Source: Phoronis australis (Eukaryota; Phoronida; Phoronidae). Taken from it: 21,954 nt of DNA. Positions 1 to 8,580 of the stretch are shown in pieces. The stretch is from the NCBI GenBank assembly GCA_002633005.1, contig NMRA01000161.1, forward strand, positions 47,605 to 69,558, written 5' to 3'. Positions within the stretch are counted from its first letter, which is position 1. Each line of letters starts with the position of its first letter. The translations under genes and the position numbers were made by a program. The notes under the pieces were generated by a model. It did not search any database. It was not told where the DNA came from and was given only the letters and a program-made list of their open reading frames with translations.

Positions 1-570
1 TACATATATTTGGTATGGATAAGTAGAATATTGCGTAAGGAAATAGTTGATGATGATCCCTGTGCATTTTGAAAAATAATTCGAGGTAAAATTGGATTTG
101 TTGAAAATTAAAAAATGCGATTTTTTAAAAAACGAACTACAAAAATTTTTTTTTCGATTTTTGTCACTTTCAGAGTCATGTCTACCTAGTTAAAACTCCC
201 TTTTTACTCATTTTAGTTAGGAACCTGGAGATTTGATCAGTGTATACACCTACCTTAAGATGTAATAATAAAATTCCTTTTTGAGACACAGAGTCATGAT
301 GGGAACTCTTGAAAGCAGATCGTTGTTAGACACGCAACGCGCCGAGTGATACGAAACTAAATACGAATTGGACGCCCCAGTTTGAGTCGTTGGTTTAAGC
401 GCGTCGTGAGCATAAGATCGAAACAGCGAAATGTCAAATTTCTGATCAAATTTATGAAATTGGGTGAGGAATTATCTCTTTTCACAACTTGGTGCGCCAT
501 TCCATCATGGGCTTTAAATGTCGTCTGCTTACTAAACGCGACAAACTTTCGTTTCATAGTTTAGTCTGGC
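1..570. other. AT-rich stretch without a supported gene
   Basis: This stretch is AT-rich, with A and T runs near 120-160. It lies upstream of the gag relic, where a 5' long terminal repeat and primer-binding site would be expected. No second LTR copy exists downstream to compare with, so no LTR boundary can be drawn. Open frames of about 60 codons on both strands near 357-564 overlap each other and resemble nothing I know. I see no supported gene here. Confidence 0.6.
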
Positions 571-1468
571 GTGTTGGCATCGACGTGGCTACAACCCGAG
601 GTCCAAAACTTTGATCTTGCTCCATTGCTTGACGGTGGCGTAAGTTGGCTAAAGAAAACCGCCGCTGCTCCACTACGTGGTCTAATTGACAACCGTGAAG
701 ACACCTCAGAGGCGCAGCGGCGTTCTGTCAAATTGACACATTTAGAACTCATACTGGACAGATTGCTAACTTTTGCTCAGTCATATCCCTTAATTCTATT
801 GTGAAGTCACCCACCTTCGTCCAGGACATTTGGCAGTTCAAAATCCGACAACATTTCGGCTTCGCATCCACAGGAACACAGTTGTCAGACCTGGGACTCA
901 TATCGTTTAGGCCCAATGAACCTGAAGACCTATACCAGCGTCTCACTGAAATTTTCGAGGACAACTTACTTACTGTTGGGTGTGGCGTAACGCATCATGT
1001 CGAACCTGTCGACATCGACGGAGACATGACTCCCTCTCTCGAAAATAATATCGTTTTTTTTTGGTTACAGATCGTCAACCCAGGTCTACATGTACTAGTG
1101 TACCCCAATTTGTTGAGCAGCGATACAGCGCGAAGTTGCCCAAGAAGTCCCTCGCCTCCATCAAGACTTAAATTTCTCAGGCTATGGACTCACTACTTGA
1201 TGAACTTAGATACATCGAAGACACTCGTTCCACGCGTGTAACCAGCTCTAAAACAACTCCCGTCGCCGCTGTAAAAACACCGTTTTTAGTCTTATTCACC
1301 ACCACCTGCACTCCTTCAGAGTACTTCTTGTCTCGGTGCCCGTTCCTCTCTAGTGACGACAAACTTGCCTTTCTCAAAGCACGGTCTACCGACATTGACG
1401 ACGTCGCTGAGGAAGGCTCCCCACAAGACACAACACCTTACCACCAGTCACTGGCTTACCTATGGTGA
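571..1468 (+). pseudogene. gag-like ORF, frameshifted (capsid and pseudo-zinc-knuckle region)
   Basis: In the intact element Gag would form the cytoplasmic virus-like particle that packages element RNA. The relic runs through at least three frame segments. From 571 to about 796 one frame carries the N-terminal block (APLLDGGVSWLKK, then DTSEAQRRSVKLTHLE). From about 785 to 1100 a second frame carries FVQDIWQFKIRQHFGF and PEDLYQRL, with PSLEN shortly after. From about 1100 to 1468 a third frame carries SLASIK, a TAA stop at 1169, ISQAMDSLLDEL, and a C-terminal FLSRCPFLSSDDKLAFLKAR block where family members have a cysteine-containing knuckle. Only one cysteine of that knuckle is evident. The block order and wording match gags of invertebrate Ty3/gypsy elements that I recognise. 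Stops and shifts make it non-functional. Confidence 0.8.
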
Positions 1469-2230
1469 GTGACATGCGCCACCAAATACGTCACGAGAAG
1501 CAGCGCTCCAAGCGGGTGATTATGGAATTATTTGAACCAATTTTTTTGAGTTTCGTTGGAAAATATGTTAAATTTTTGCTACTGAATTAGTAATGAAATT
1601 AATCAACAATTTATAGAGAACTATGCAAAATTCATTTAGAATGAAATACAGTTCCCTTTTAGGGTCCAAGGCACATATTCGGTAAATCAATTTAGGGACC
1701 AAAAGTCAAAATCCAAATTAACGCCGGGAGTATATTTGGAGGTGACTCGGGTGTACCAATAAGACTTATCTGTTTGTCCTTCACTTGCCGTAACATATTT
1801 CAAAACTGATCAATTTTAACCTGTTTATCTTAACGTTGTTGAAAGCTACTGGGCCGTTTTCTGCCGTGTACTCCTTTTGGCTCGTACTGTAAGGTATACA
1901 TACTGGAAATAACACGCATTAGGCGAAATATTGAAACTCAAAATGTACCTGAGACACTTTCCTTGCCAGTCCGGTTATGTAAGATTACCCTCTAATTAGG
2001 GATTTAAGCTATATCAGTTAGTTAGCAGCAGCCCTTATTAGGCCATCTATTTTGGATCAGAATCTGATTTCGAGATTGATACCCAATAAATTGGGGCTAT
2101 TTCTAAGATAAAATGTCTACGTTTCTGTCATTTTAGTCGTCGACAAAGCATGGTAGTTTAGGGCGTCACTCGGCGTGGCTCGCCCGCTCTGACCCCCTTA
2201 GGTACCCTAATGCGACCAGTACTGTCCTGA
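1469..2230. other. Non-coding interruption between gag and protease relics
   Basis: Related elements have only a short linker between the gag knuckle and the retropepsin. Here about 760 bp intervene. They are AT-rich, hold many stops in all frames and show no recognisable pol residues. The most economical reading is a nested insertion of unknown type, or very strongly decayed linker sequence. I could not find convincing terminal repeats or a target duplication at its edges, which remain approximate (roughly 1530 to 2200). Confidence 0.4.
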
Positions 2231-2239
2231 CTGCGCTGC

Positions 2240-2704
2240 CGCGCCTCGCGTCCACAAAGTTCAATCTTCTTATCTCGACACGCTTGCTGGTCAAACCCTG
2301 TGCCTTTGACATTTGATTGTGGTACGACAGGGCACAGGTGCCTGCTCGTTGGGCGCGAAAGTTCGTAAAAATTTCCATACCGTCTTGCAAGTCGACGGTA
2401 ATCTACACTACAGGCTGCGGGAAAACTCGACTTGTCTTCATACATGACAAGCATTCTCGCTATCGAGGAGTCCCTTGACTTAGACGTATTGGCAACAAAC
2501 ACATTTATAACTTACAGTGACATTTCTGAATGTCCTGCTCGCAAGGTTATTACGTTTGCTGATAGATCTACATTGTACATACAACAATGGCCAACTATGA
2601 TAAATCCCCACGACCTACGGCGCGACGGTTCTACGCATTACGAGCTGCAGCGCGTACAGAAGGTGTTGGTATTACAGCAGAATACCTCAATTCTCCGTTT
2701 TTAG
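2240..2704 (+). pseudogene. Retropepsin (aspartic protease) relic with mutated active site
   Basis: The protease would cleave the Gag-Pol polyprotein. The N-terminal block reads NPVPLTFDCGTTG around 2297-2335, where family members have an Asp-Ser-Gly or Asp-Thr-Gly catalytic triplet followed by Ala/Thr-Thr/Thr-Gly. Here the triplet (2315-2323) is Asp-Cys-Gly, which is not a functional retropepsin signature. After frame changes around 2350-2470 the C-terminal block follows as DLDVLATNTFITYSDIS and then PARKVI (about 2477-2560), matching the family's conserved LDVLAG-type segment. The frame stays open to the TAA ending at 2704, but similarity becomes weak after about 2600. It is clearly defective. 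Confidence 0.75.
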
Positions 2705-2789
2705 TCACAACATTTGCAGACGTCGGCCGTTACGATACGTTCTAACCATCTCTCATGGGTGACGTATATTCCTTGCTTCGGAAGATTGC

Positions 2790-3440
2790 ACAATAGAAAT
2801 TCGTGATCAAGCCTGATTTTACCAGTGCTTTCTATCAAATTCCTTTGTCACGAGGTTTCATGAAATATTGTGGCGTATCCACACCGTTCTGAAGTATCCG
2901 TGTCTATGCACATTGCGCCATGGGCATGCCCGGCTCGGAAACCGCTTTGGAAGAGTTGACGTGTCGTGTACTGGGCGAGGTTTTGGAATAACAACCAGTC
3001 ACCAAGCTTGACGACGACCTTTTAGGTGGGAGGCAAATTACCAAGTGGAAAAAGATGCTGTCTGTATTGTTGAAAGCCGACTTCCGTCTATCTCCTACGG
3101 AAATAGTCGTAGTCTCAAGGAGCACACAAGACTTCGGCTGAAATTAGGAGATGGGTAATTTACAATCTAGCCCACATCGCATAGCTGCTGTCACGTCTTG
3201 TCTCAAAGCTAGTACTGTTCGAGAGATGAGATCCTTCATCGGAACCGGTAAAGTTATGGCGAGAGTAATACCTCACTGCGCCTCTTTCATCACCCCCACT
3301 GGACAGAGCTATATCTGGTTGCAAATCAACAGACTGCATTGCCCGAGTTACAGATTTCCTTCACCTCGGCCCACCTCTGTCCACACACCAAACCATCACT
3401 CTATCCCGACTGGACGACCAGCTATGGATCGTCAATGATG
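2790..3440 (+). pseudogene. Reverse transcriptase relic
   Basis: The reverse transcriptase would copy element RNA into DNA. Recognisable blocks in order are [20 protein letters not shown] (first catalytic Asp region, about 2801), YCGVSTPF followed by a stop near 2891, then [14 protein letters not shown] (about 2918-2960), a stop near 2989, TKLDDDLLGG (about 3002-3030, the catalytic double-Asp box), SPHRIAAVTSC (about 3165), and STVREMRSFIGTGKVMARVIP (about 3211-3273). The order and spacing are those of the palm and thumb of a Ty3/gypsy reverse transcriptase. Stops and shifts between blocks rule out activity, although both Asp residues of the catalytic box remain. Confidence 0.85.
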
Positions 3441-3755
3441 CCTCCATCAAATACCCAGGTATCGCTGGTACACTATACATGTATCTCACTCGTGAAGACA
3501 AGCCAGGTGTCTGCATTTTGTTCAGTGCAAAACTAACGACAGGTTACTTGGCTGTCATGTGATATTGAAGCTCTTGCCATAGCGCCTCCGTCAAACAATT
3601 TAGCTCCTATCTGATTCAGTCAGCATATCCCGCTATCATATACTTACAGACAGCAAGCTTTATGTAAGAACTTACGAAAAGCTCTGCACAGGAGAATCTT
3701 CAGTCAGTCCTGGTGTGTCAACGTATCTATCCACCGTCCCTCGCTAGTCGCCACA
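3415..3755 (+). pseudogene. RNase H relic following the reverse transcriptase
   Basis: RNase H degrades the RNA strand of the RNA-DNA hybrid during reverse transcription. The blocks seen are QLWIVNDASIK (about 3419; Asp of the first catalytic position kept, the usual TDG changed to NDA), GIAGTLYMY, EDKPGV and FSAKL up to about 3534, then in another frame DIEALAI (about 3567; catalytic Glu region), and [15 protein letters not shown] with [10 protein letters not shown] and a TAG near 3745. These match the RNase H part of the same element type. At least one frame change and terminal stops break it. Confidence 0.75.
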
Positions 3756-3759
3756 GCCC

Positions 3760-4170
3760 AGCTAGGCAATGACCATCGCCTCTGTTGGCCCGAAGCAGAG
3801 GCGATGTAGAGGCTATAGGCGCTCTGTACGCCGGAAGCTTTTCGGCGAATTTTGCCTCGCACCGACTAAACCATCAAAGTCACGTTGTTCTAAATACCTT
3901 TTGCGCATAGAGGAACACCTTAGGAGGTTGCCGATGTGTTTAATTCCTTCCAACTCGAACAAATACTCCCGTTATGTTATGAAACTTTTTCTTCGAGCCC
4001 TCAAAGAAAGTCACCAATGCTCGAGAAGTTAAAGGCTATCTCATCGCCAGATCATTTAAGCCTACTTGTGGTTCGCTGACACAAACCTCTCGTAGCTCGT
4101 GAAGAATGCATCATCGTTCCACGTGCCATCTTGTACGGCTTACTCACGGCACTTCACAGGACTTTCTAAA
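3760..4170 (+). pseudogene. RNase H-integrase linker and truncated integrase N-terminus
   Basis: After a poorly conserved stretch (3760-3995), family-specific blocks return: KKVTNAREVKGYLIA (about 4004-4050), LLVV (about 4060), a TGA near 4076, then REECIIVPRAILYGLLTAL (about 4096-4155). In related elements these precede the histidine-cysteine zinc-binding domain of integrase. The frame ends at TAA just after ALHRTF, exactly where the zinc domain would start. The DDE catalytic core and chromodomain region are missing. Confidence 0.65.
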
Positions 4171-4199
4171 ACCACTCTGAGGTGGTGGCGTGTTACAAC

Positions 4200-4424
4200 T
4201 ATTATTAAAATCTCTTAGTCTATTTACAGTGACATCTTTTCTGTTTACACTGTCACGACGTTTCGGTCGGTCTACTCTCCGGCCATCGTCAGGTGTTATT
4301 AGAAGAACGAGCACGGATATGTGGTACACTCATGGTGTGATTTTTGTCCGAGGCAGGTTTTGAACCCACGACTTCCGAAACTACAGATAATTCGAGTCCA
4401 GCACCTTAACCACTACACCACGGA
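4200..4424 (-). mobile_element. SINE-like unit: tRNA-derived head plus hammerhead-like body
   Basis: Read on the minus strand, the unit starts with a tRNA-like module (4424 down to 4347). About 50 nt further it carries a block with CTGACGA, a GC-rich stem-loop, CGAAAC and GTC (about 4288 down to 4251), and then drifts into AT-rich sequence toward 4200. A tRNA-derived RNA polymerase III promoter fused to a body is the defining plan of a SINE. The CTGA...GAAACGTC block is a tail type common in invertebrate repeats and in Penelope-like elements. The 3' boundary is uncertain, and no poly(A) or target-site duplication could be fixed. Confidence 0.5.
4347..4424 (-). tRNA. tRNA-Ser(CGA)-like pseudogene, SINE promoter head
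   Basis: On the minus strand TCCGTGG (4424-4418) can pair with CCTCGGA (4353-4347), with one mismatch over 7 bp. Box A is represented by TGGTGTAGTGG and the run GTGGTTAAGG. The anticodon region reads TGGACTCGAAT, as in serine tRNAs with anticodon CGA. A variable arm follows. The T arm GTGGG-TTCAAAA-CCTGC forms 5 pairs (two G-T) with a 7-nt loop close to the box B consensus. The anticodon stem is poor, so this is more likely a tRNA-derived repeat head than a working tRNA gene. Confidence 0.55.
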
Positions 4425-5756
4425 GTCATGGTTATCCGTACATTTCCGGCTTTAGGTTTCCAGGGCCTTCAAAAAGAACAAACTCCTTAAACACCATCGC
4501 ATTTCAATTGAGATCGGATGCTTCATTTCTGGCGGCACCGACAACATGGCGACTTTTGCTGAACTGAAAGGCATGTTCAACCGGTTACTTTGTAATTTGT
4601 GAAGATTTAATGTTGATACATTTTGCCAAACGTTGCTACAAAAAAGGATTTTCGTGTTTGTGTGCAACAATATAAGGTACATTTGAATTATTTTACTGTG
4701 AATTTCCCATTCAGGTGATCTTACACTAAGCTGAAAATAGTTGAAATAATTTGGAAATGATTTTTTTGATCGTCAATTGCTGTTCAAGGCTTGATTAGGT
4801 GTCACAAAATGGTTCATATTTTTCTAAATTTTAAGTCTAAATTTCTTTGAAGTCATGTTTTGTACCTTGTTGCTTTCTTAATTCAGGTTATCAAGTCAAC
4901 AATATGAAAAATCTTAATTAGAGAAATAGGCTATGTTGGATTGTGAAGCTTCAAGCCTTCAATTCTCGATCCTTGCAACTTTATATTTTTAAATCATGCT
5001 TGTCAAATTCTGGTGTAAAGAAACATTATTCGGTCACCATGGTAGTAGTTACATACATGTCCACTTTCATATCATAACAAAATTGTGCAGTTAGACAGTG
5101 TTTGTAATGCTTAAATGTATAAAGTAGTGTGCATTCTAAGTTACTTATTATGGTAAAAGGTTGGATCATTTTGGCTTACATGGCGTTCCTATACTGAGAT
5201 TATTTCAGTTTTGACTGATGTACAGTAGATATAAATGTCAACTACCGTGAAAGGCTTTACGTAGTAATACACTTTATTCACGTTAAGACATTAAATACAA
5301 TTAATAAAAAATAATGCTTATGGAGACTCTGTGAAGGAACTGAAACCAAGTATAGAGTTCCGACTGAAAGCACTTGATTTTGATTTGAACTGTGGAATAC
5401 CTAAATGATTAAATCATGATCGTCCTCTGATTTAATCTTTCATTTCAATGATTGAGTGACCAAAGCATGATATAATTAGCTCTCTATAAATAATATGTTC
5501 ACTAGCATCTTCAGGCAATATTTCATGATGCCTTGGGTTTACTATTATTTCAATAGATTAATACATCAATTTAAAGAAAAAACATGACATAGTTGAAAAC
5601 CAAGTTCACTGGAAGTTTTTCAGTCATGGGTTCTTGCAATTCTGTCATTGAAATTGCCACCTCCACACAAATTATAATTATCGATGTGGTTCAGTTTGAC
5701 ACCGGAATAACCAGCCCGTAATTTTATGCAAGTGTCTGAAATTACCTTTGTATGTA
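4425..5756. other. AT-rich intergenic stretch
   Basis: No coherent gene is visible on either strand. At 4533-4590 the sequence acATGGCGAC starts a short open frame (MATFAELKGMFNRLL, ending at TGA). The ATGGCG core resembles a YY1-type start-site motif, but there is no convincing splice donor and no further support. The rest is AT-rich with scattered short frames. Confidence 0.5.
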
Positions 5757-6738
5757 CAGTGGCGGATCTAGGATATCACAAGGGGGGCCCAACATTTTGT
5801 CCGGCTGTAAGCATTTGCGCAAAGTGAACCACAATTGTAGATGCGCATAGCACCGAATGGGGGGAGGTCGGGAGGGGGGTTTGCCCCCCTTCCGCCCAGG
5901 AAATTTTTCTGTTTTTACCTCTAAAAATCAAGCATTTTCCTTTATTCCTGAAGTATTATCCAAGAAAAAAAGGCAAAAAAAAAACGCAGAACGTCAAACA
6001 GGAAAAAATGCAAGTGTCAAAGATTCGAACACACGCCCTAGCGATTAGAGCGCGCTTACACAAGCACTACACCACCACATTACAAATGTTATACTAAAAG
6101 ACCTACTTGTTTATGGTCCACAGCCTTTGCGCGCGAAACATACTTGTTTTTGTAATGCTTCTTACACGTTTTATATTTTATGTTATCAATTCTTAACAAA
6201 TTTGTCGTATTTAAAATAGCCTTCAAATGCCCAAAAGACCAAATCCGTTTTTCGTGTTGGCAATAATGACGGGGTTGCTTTGGAAATCGTCTTAAGATAA
6301 GGTTTGACGAAGAGAGTATTGCGAGTTTCTGAGTGATTTACTAAGGCTTCGATTAAAATTCACATCTTACCAGCAGCTTCTGTTTTTTCATCGTCACTCA
6401 GGTTCCATTTTCTTTAAAAAATGAAGTAAATTTTCTTCATTGCACAGTGGAGCAGACGACGGAAACAGAGTCGTAGTGCGCAGCGCCACTGCCGGTCGCC
6501 TGGGATATTGCGGGAGAGCCTAAACTTAGCCACAGTTCCGTTACGAATGCGTCGTGTTCAGAATTTGACACTTGAAATTGGATTTGAGCCCCCCCTCCAA
6601 CACTAAAACTGCACATATTTAAATCATTTTTCATCCGTATAATTTTAATTACCGGGGTTAATTAATAAACTCAACATTTCCCTACGCTCTTACTGCTTTA
6701 CTTACTGCCCCCTGGCTCCCCCCCCTAAATCCGCCTAT
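5757..6738. mobile_element. Non-autonomous element with GGCGGATYTAGG inverted ends
   Basis: The left end reads CAGTGGCGGATCTAGGA (5757 on). The right end, reverse-complemented, reads TCATAGGCGGATTTAGG. The core GGCGGAT-C/T-TAGG is therefore shared in inverted orientation over about 12 of 13 bases, with G/C homopolymers just inside both ends (AGGGGGGCCC at left, CTCCCCCCCC at right). No transposase remains. The interior includes a G6-TTTG-C6 type hairpin around 5871-5892 and a tRNA-like segment. The open frame at 5857-6048 is low complexity and not a gene. The same end motif recurs near 16845-17049. It could instead be two abutting repeats; target duplication is unclear. Confidence 0.5.
6013..6088 (-). 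tRNA. tRNA-like promoter module, probably SINE-derived
   Basis: Read on the minus strand, a box A match (TGGTGTAGTGC) is followed about 38 nt later by a box B match (GTGTTCGAATC; consensus GGTTCGANNCC). The intervening part, GCGCTCTAATCGC, looks like a decayed anticodon arm. Acceptor pairing is poor. This fits the RNA polymerase III promoter of a SINE embedded in the inverted-repeat element rather than a functional tRNA. It is not the same sequence as the Ser-like head at 4347-4424. Confidence 0.5.
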
Positions 6739-7036
6739 GATGTATACGGCATTTGTGATTTGAACATTTTACTTCGAGCTTGCAACCGCATGCCTTTACC
6801 GTTCGCCAGTGTCTGGTCTCGGTCCGCACGAGGCCCGATCCGCTGCGGGCCTTAGTCTGGCAAAATAATTTCAGTCAAAATGTATTTGCCACAATTCGAT
6901 GCAGTTATCCGTATTTTGATTTTATTAACGTCAAGGCGCGCTGTCGATTATTTTATCGCCGTTTGCAGGCTGGTAACAGACACTGCTCCAGTCGCACTGA
7001 CTTCATATACAGAAATGTATACTAAGCCTGCCTCTC
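6739..7036. other. No gene seen
   Basis: Two overlapping + frames (6780-7062) run through this moderately CpG-containing stretch into the short inverted-repeat element. Neither resembles a known protein, and their ends lie inside that repeat, so I treat them as chance frames. Confidence 0.5.
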
Positions 7037-7175
7037 GTTCAGTAACGCTAGGACCTCGCTAAAAAGCAAGACTTCGAGAGATTACGCGAGAAATTGCCGT
7101 GTATTTTAAATGAGAACACGTGACTTTGACTAGGTTTTAGCTAGGTCCTAGCGTAGGTCCTAGCGTGTACTGAAC
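7037..7175. mobile_element. Short inverted-repeat element (MITE-like), copy A
   Basis: The left end GTTCAGTAACGCTAGGACC (7037-7055) is the near-exact inverse of the right end GGTCCTAGCGTGTACTGAAC (7156-7175). The unit is 139 bp with about 19-bp terminal inverted repeats and no coding capacity. A second, 3'-truncated copy lies 761 bp downstream, which supports a mobile unit. The family is not identified; the target duplication is not clear. Confidence 0.7.
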
Positions 7176-7225
7176 ACACGCCTGGGTTCCTAAATGAGTT
7201 GTACTTCAGGGTTCGCGGTAAGTTC

Positions 7226-7306
7226 AAAATGGCGGTGTGTTCTTCGGGTCCGAATCATGAGTGGCGCGTTTCTTTAAACTTTATTCGATTACGGATTGTG
7301 TATTAG
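7226..7306 (+). promoter_or_regulatory. YY1-type AAAATGGCGG motif at a possible start codon
   Basis: The sequence TCAAAATGGCGGTG (7224-7237) matches the AAnATGGCGG core bound by YY1, which in animal genes often sits at transcription or translation starts. The ATG at 7229 has A at -3 and G at +4 and opens a 25-codon frame (MAVCSSGPNHEWRVSL and more, ending TAG at 7304-7306). The local sequence is CpG-richer than its surroundings. No confident donor follows, so this is a possible start region only. Confidence 0.25.
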
Positions 7307-7654
7307 TTATGGGGTAGGTACTAATGAGACAGACTTTGTTTCAGTTTTATATAAGCATTGGTTAGAGTGAGAATAGTTCATTTTGAAACAGAACGCAGAA
7401 TAATAAACGTCTACATGACAACTCGCCCGGCGCCAATCCCGACTTAGTTGAGAGCTAATCCGACGAAGACTTCACGGGTCAGATCGTTAGTTCGAACTGG
7501 AATACACTGATCAGGAAATATGCTAGAGAGGTGCTGTGAACATGCAGGGTCACGGAACATATGGATAGTTCTTTGGTTAACCTGAATTCGTCAGAGAAAT
7601 CACTGTCGACGAAATGCTAGCCACAGACACGGATTTGTTTCACGGCCCCATATT

Positions 7655-7742
7655 TGCTATTAACAGCCTACTTTACATTCTTCACTACCGCGAGCCACTG
7701 CTATTAACAGCGTACTTTTCATTCTTCACTACTGCGAGCCAC
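7655..7742. repeat. 44-bp tandem duplication
   Basis: Unit 1 (7655-7698) and unit 2 (7699-7742) both run from TGCTATTAACAGC to CTGCGAGCCAC or CCGCGAGCCAC and differ at only a few positions. It is a plain two-copy tandem duplication with no coding meaning that I can see. Confidence 0.85.
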
Positions 7743-7797
7743 TTCCTAAGCATTTCGGGCTCTCGAGGAAATAAAAAAAACGATATAACCGCCTCCC

Positions 7798-7906
7798 GTT
7801 CAGTAACGCTAGGACCTCGCTAAAAAGCAAGACTTCGCGAGATTACGTGAGATATTGCTGTTTATTTTAAGTAAGAACACGTGACTTTGACTAGGTTTTT
7901 GCTAGG
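7798..7906. mobile_element. Short inverted-repeat element, copy B (3'-truncated)
   Basis: This stretch matches 7037-7145 closely: identical GTTCAGTAACGCTAGGACC at the left end, then CTCGCTAAAAAGCAAGACTTCG, and GAACACGTGACTTTGACTAGG near the right. After GCTAGG (7906) similarity stops and the right inverted repeat is missing. The orientation is the same as copy A. The shared internal CACGTG is an E-box palindrome. Confidence 0.75.
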
Positions 7907-8189
7907 CTCTAGAGTTTGGACATGCGGTATCGATGCACCGCAATATAGCGGCATTCACTCTGCAGATGTGGATATAGACCGATTAAGATGGTAAAACCGA
8001 CTAATTAAATCGGATGCCATTCTCCTTTAATGTCTTAACGCAGATAGGCTTTCTGTCCACGCGTACATGTGCAATGTAGGCACTAAACGCAGCAACTAGA
8101 TTGGTTAACTTTTTAAACTCTCCTCAATTTTGGACTTTTTAAAACGCCATATTCGCCGTATTCGTGTCTTCTATTTGCTTAGCTAAGTA

Positions 8190-8232
8190 CATGTATGTGC
8201 GTGTGCATGTGCGTGTGTGTGTGTTTGTGTCT
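8190..8232. repeat. GT/GTGC simple repeat
   Basis: A run of alternating G and T with occasional C and A (gtatgtgcgtgtgcatgtgcgtgtgtg and onward). It is a short dinucleotide microsatellite. Confidence 0.75.
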
Positions 8233-8375
8233 TTGGCCGTCACTTGCCCCGATGTCGTTTTTGTTAATGCTATTTCTGAGAAGTAGGCCTACTGTTATCT
8301 GTGATATTCCCGTGAAATTAAATTTTTGAAAATGGGAGTAAGCTCACCTTGAAAAGGAACCCAATCCAGTGACTG

Positions 8376-8580
8376 TTTTTTTGGATAGTTTTGAGATTTG
8401 ACCACAGGGCGGGACAGCTATTGGATGCTGGATGTCAACCAACTAATCAACTGACTTTTTTAGATAGTTTTAAGATTTGACCACCAGGTGGGGCAACTAT
8501 TGGATGTTGAATGTCAGTCAACCAACTACCTAGCTTTCTTGGGATAATTTTACAATTTGACCACCAGGTGTGGCAGTAGT
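8376..8580. repeat. Degenerate ~80-bp tandem repeat, about 2.6 units
   Basis: Units start at about 8376, 8456 and 8536. Each begins with a T-run, then GGATAGTTTTGAGATTTGACCAC-like sequence, then an AGGTGGGGCA-like block, ATTGGATG and CAACCAACT. The third unit stops after GGCAGTAG. The middle of each unit carries CCACCAGGTG or a variant (CCACAGGGCG in unit 1), which contains a CAGGTG E-box in units 2 and 3 and resembles part of the CTCF consensus. Confidence 0.8.

Larger units (their letters stand above)
571..4170 (+). mobile_element. Degenerate Ty3/gypsy-type LTR retrotransposon, gag-pol relic
   Basis: Recognisable pieces lie in the canonical order gag, retropepsin, reverse transcriptase, RNase H, start of integrase, all on + but scattered over three frames. 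The pieces match, from memory of the family, Ty3/gypsy elements common in cnidarians, echinoderms and other invertebrates. The copy is dead. It has in-frame stops (for example at 1169 and after the RNase H segment), several frameshifts, a changed protease active site, a non-coding interruption between gag and protease, and an end inside the integrase N-terminal region. The integrase core and 3' LTR are absent, and no 5' LTR can be recognised. A minus-strand SINE-like unit begins about 30 bp beyond the last recognisable codon, so later insertion or deletion probably removed the 3' half. Superfamily assignment is fairly secure; clade is not. Confidence 0.85.

Noticed and set aside
2158-2502. 114-codon minus-strand ORF
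   Set aside because: It is antisense to the retropepsin relic, which has recognisable family blocks on +.
5857-6048. 63-codon + ORF starting MGGGREGGLPPFRPG
   Set aside because: It translates G/C homopolymer and A-run sequence of a dispersed repeat and the antisense of a tRNA-like module.
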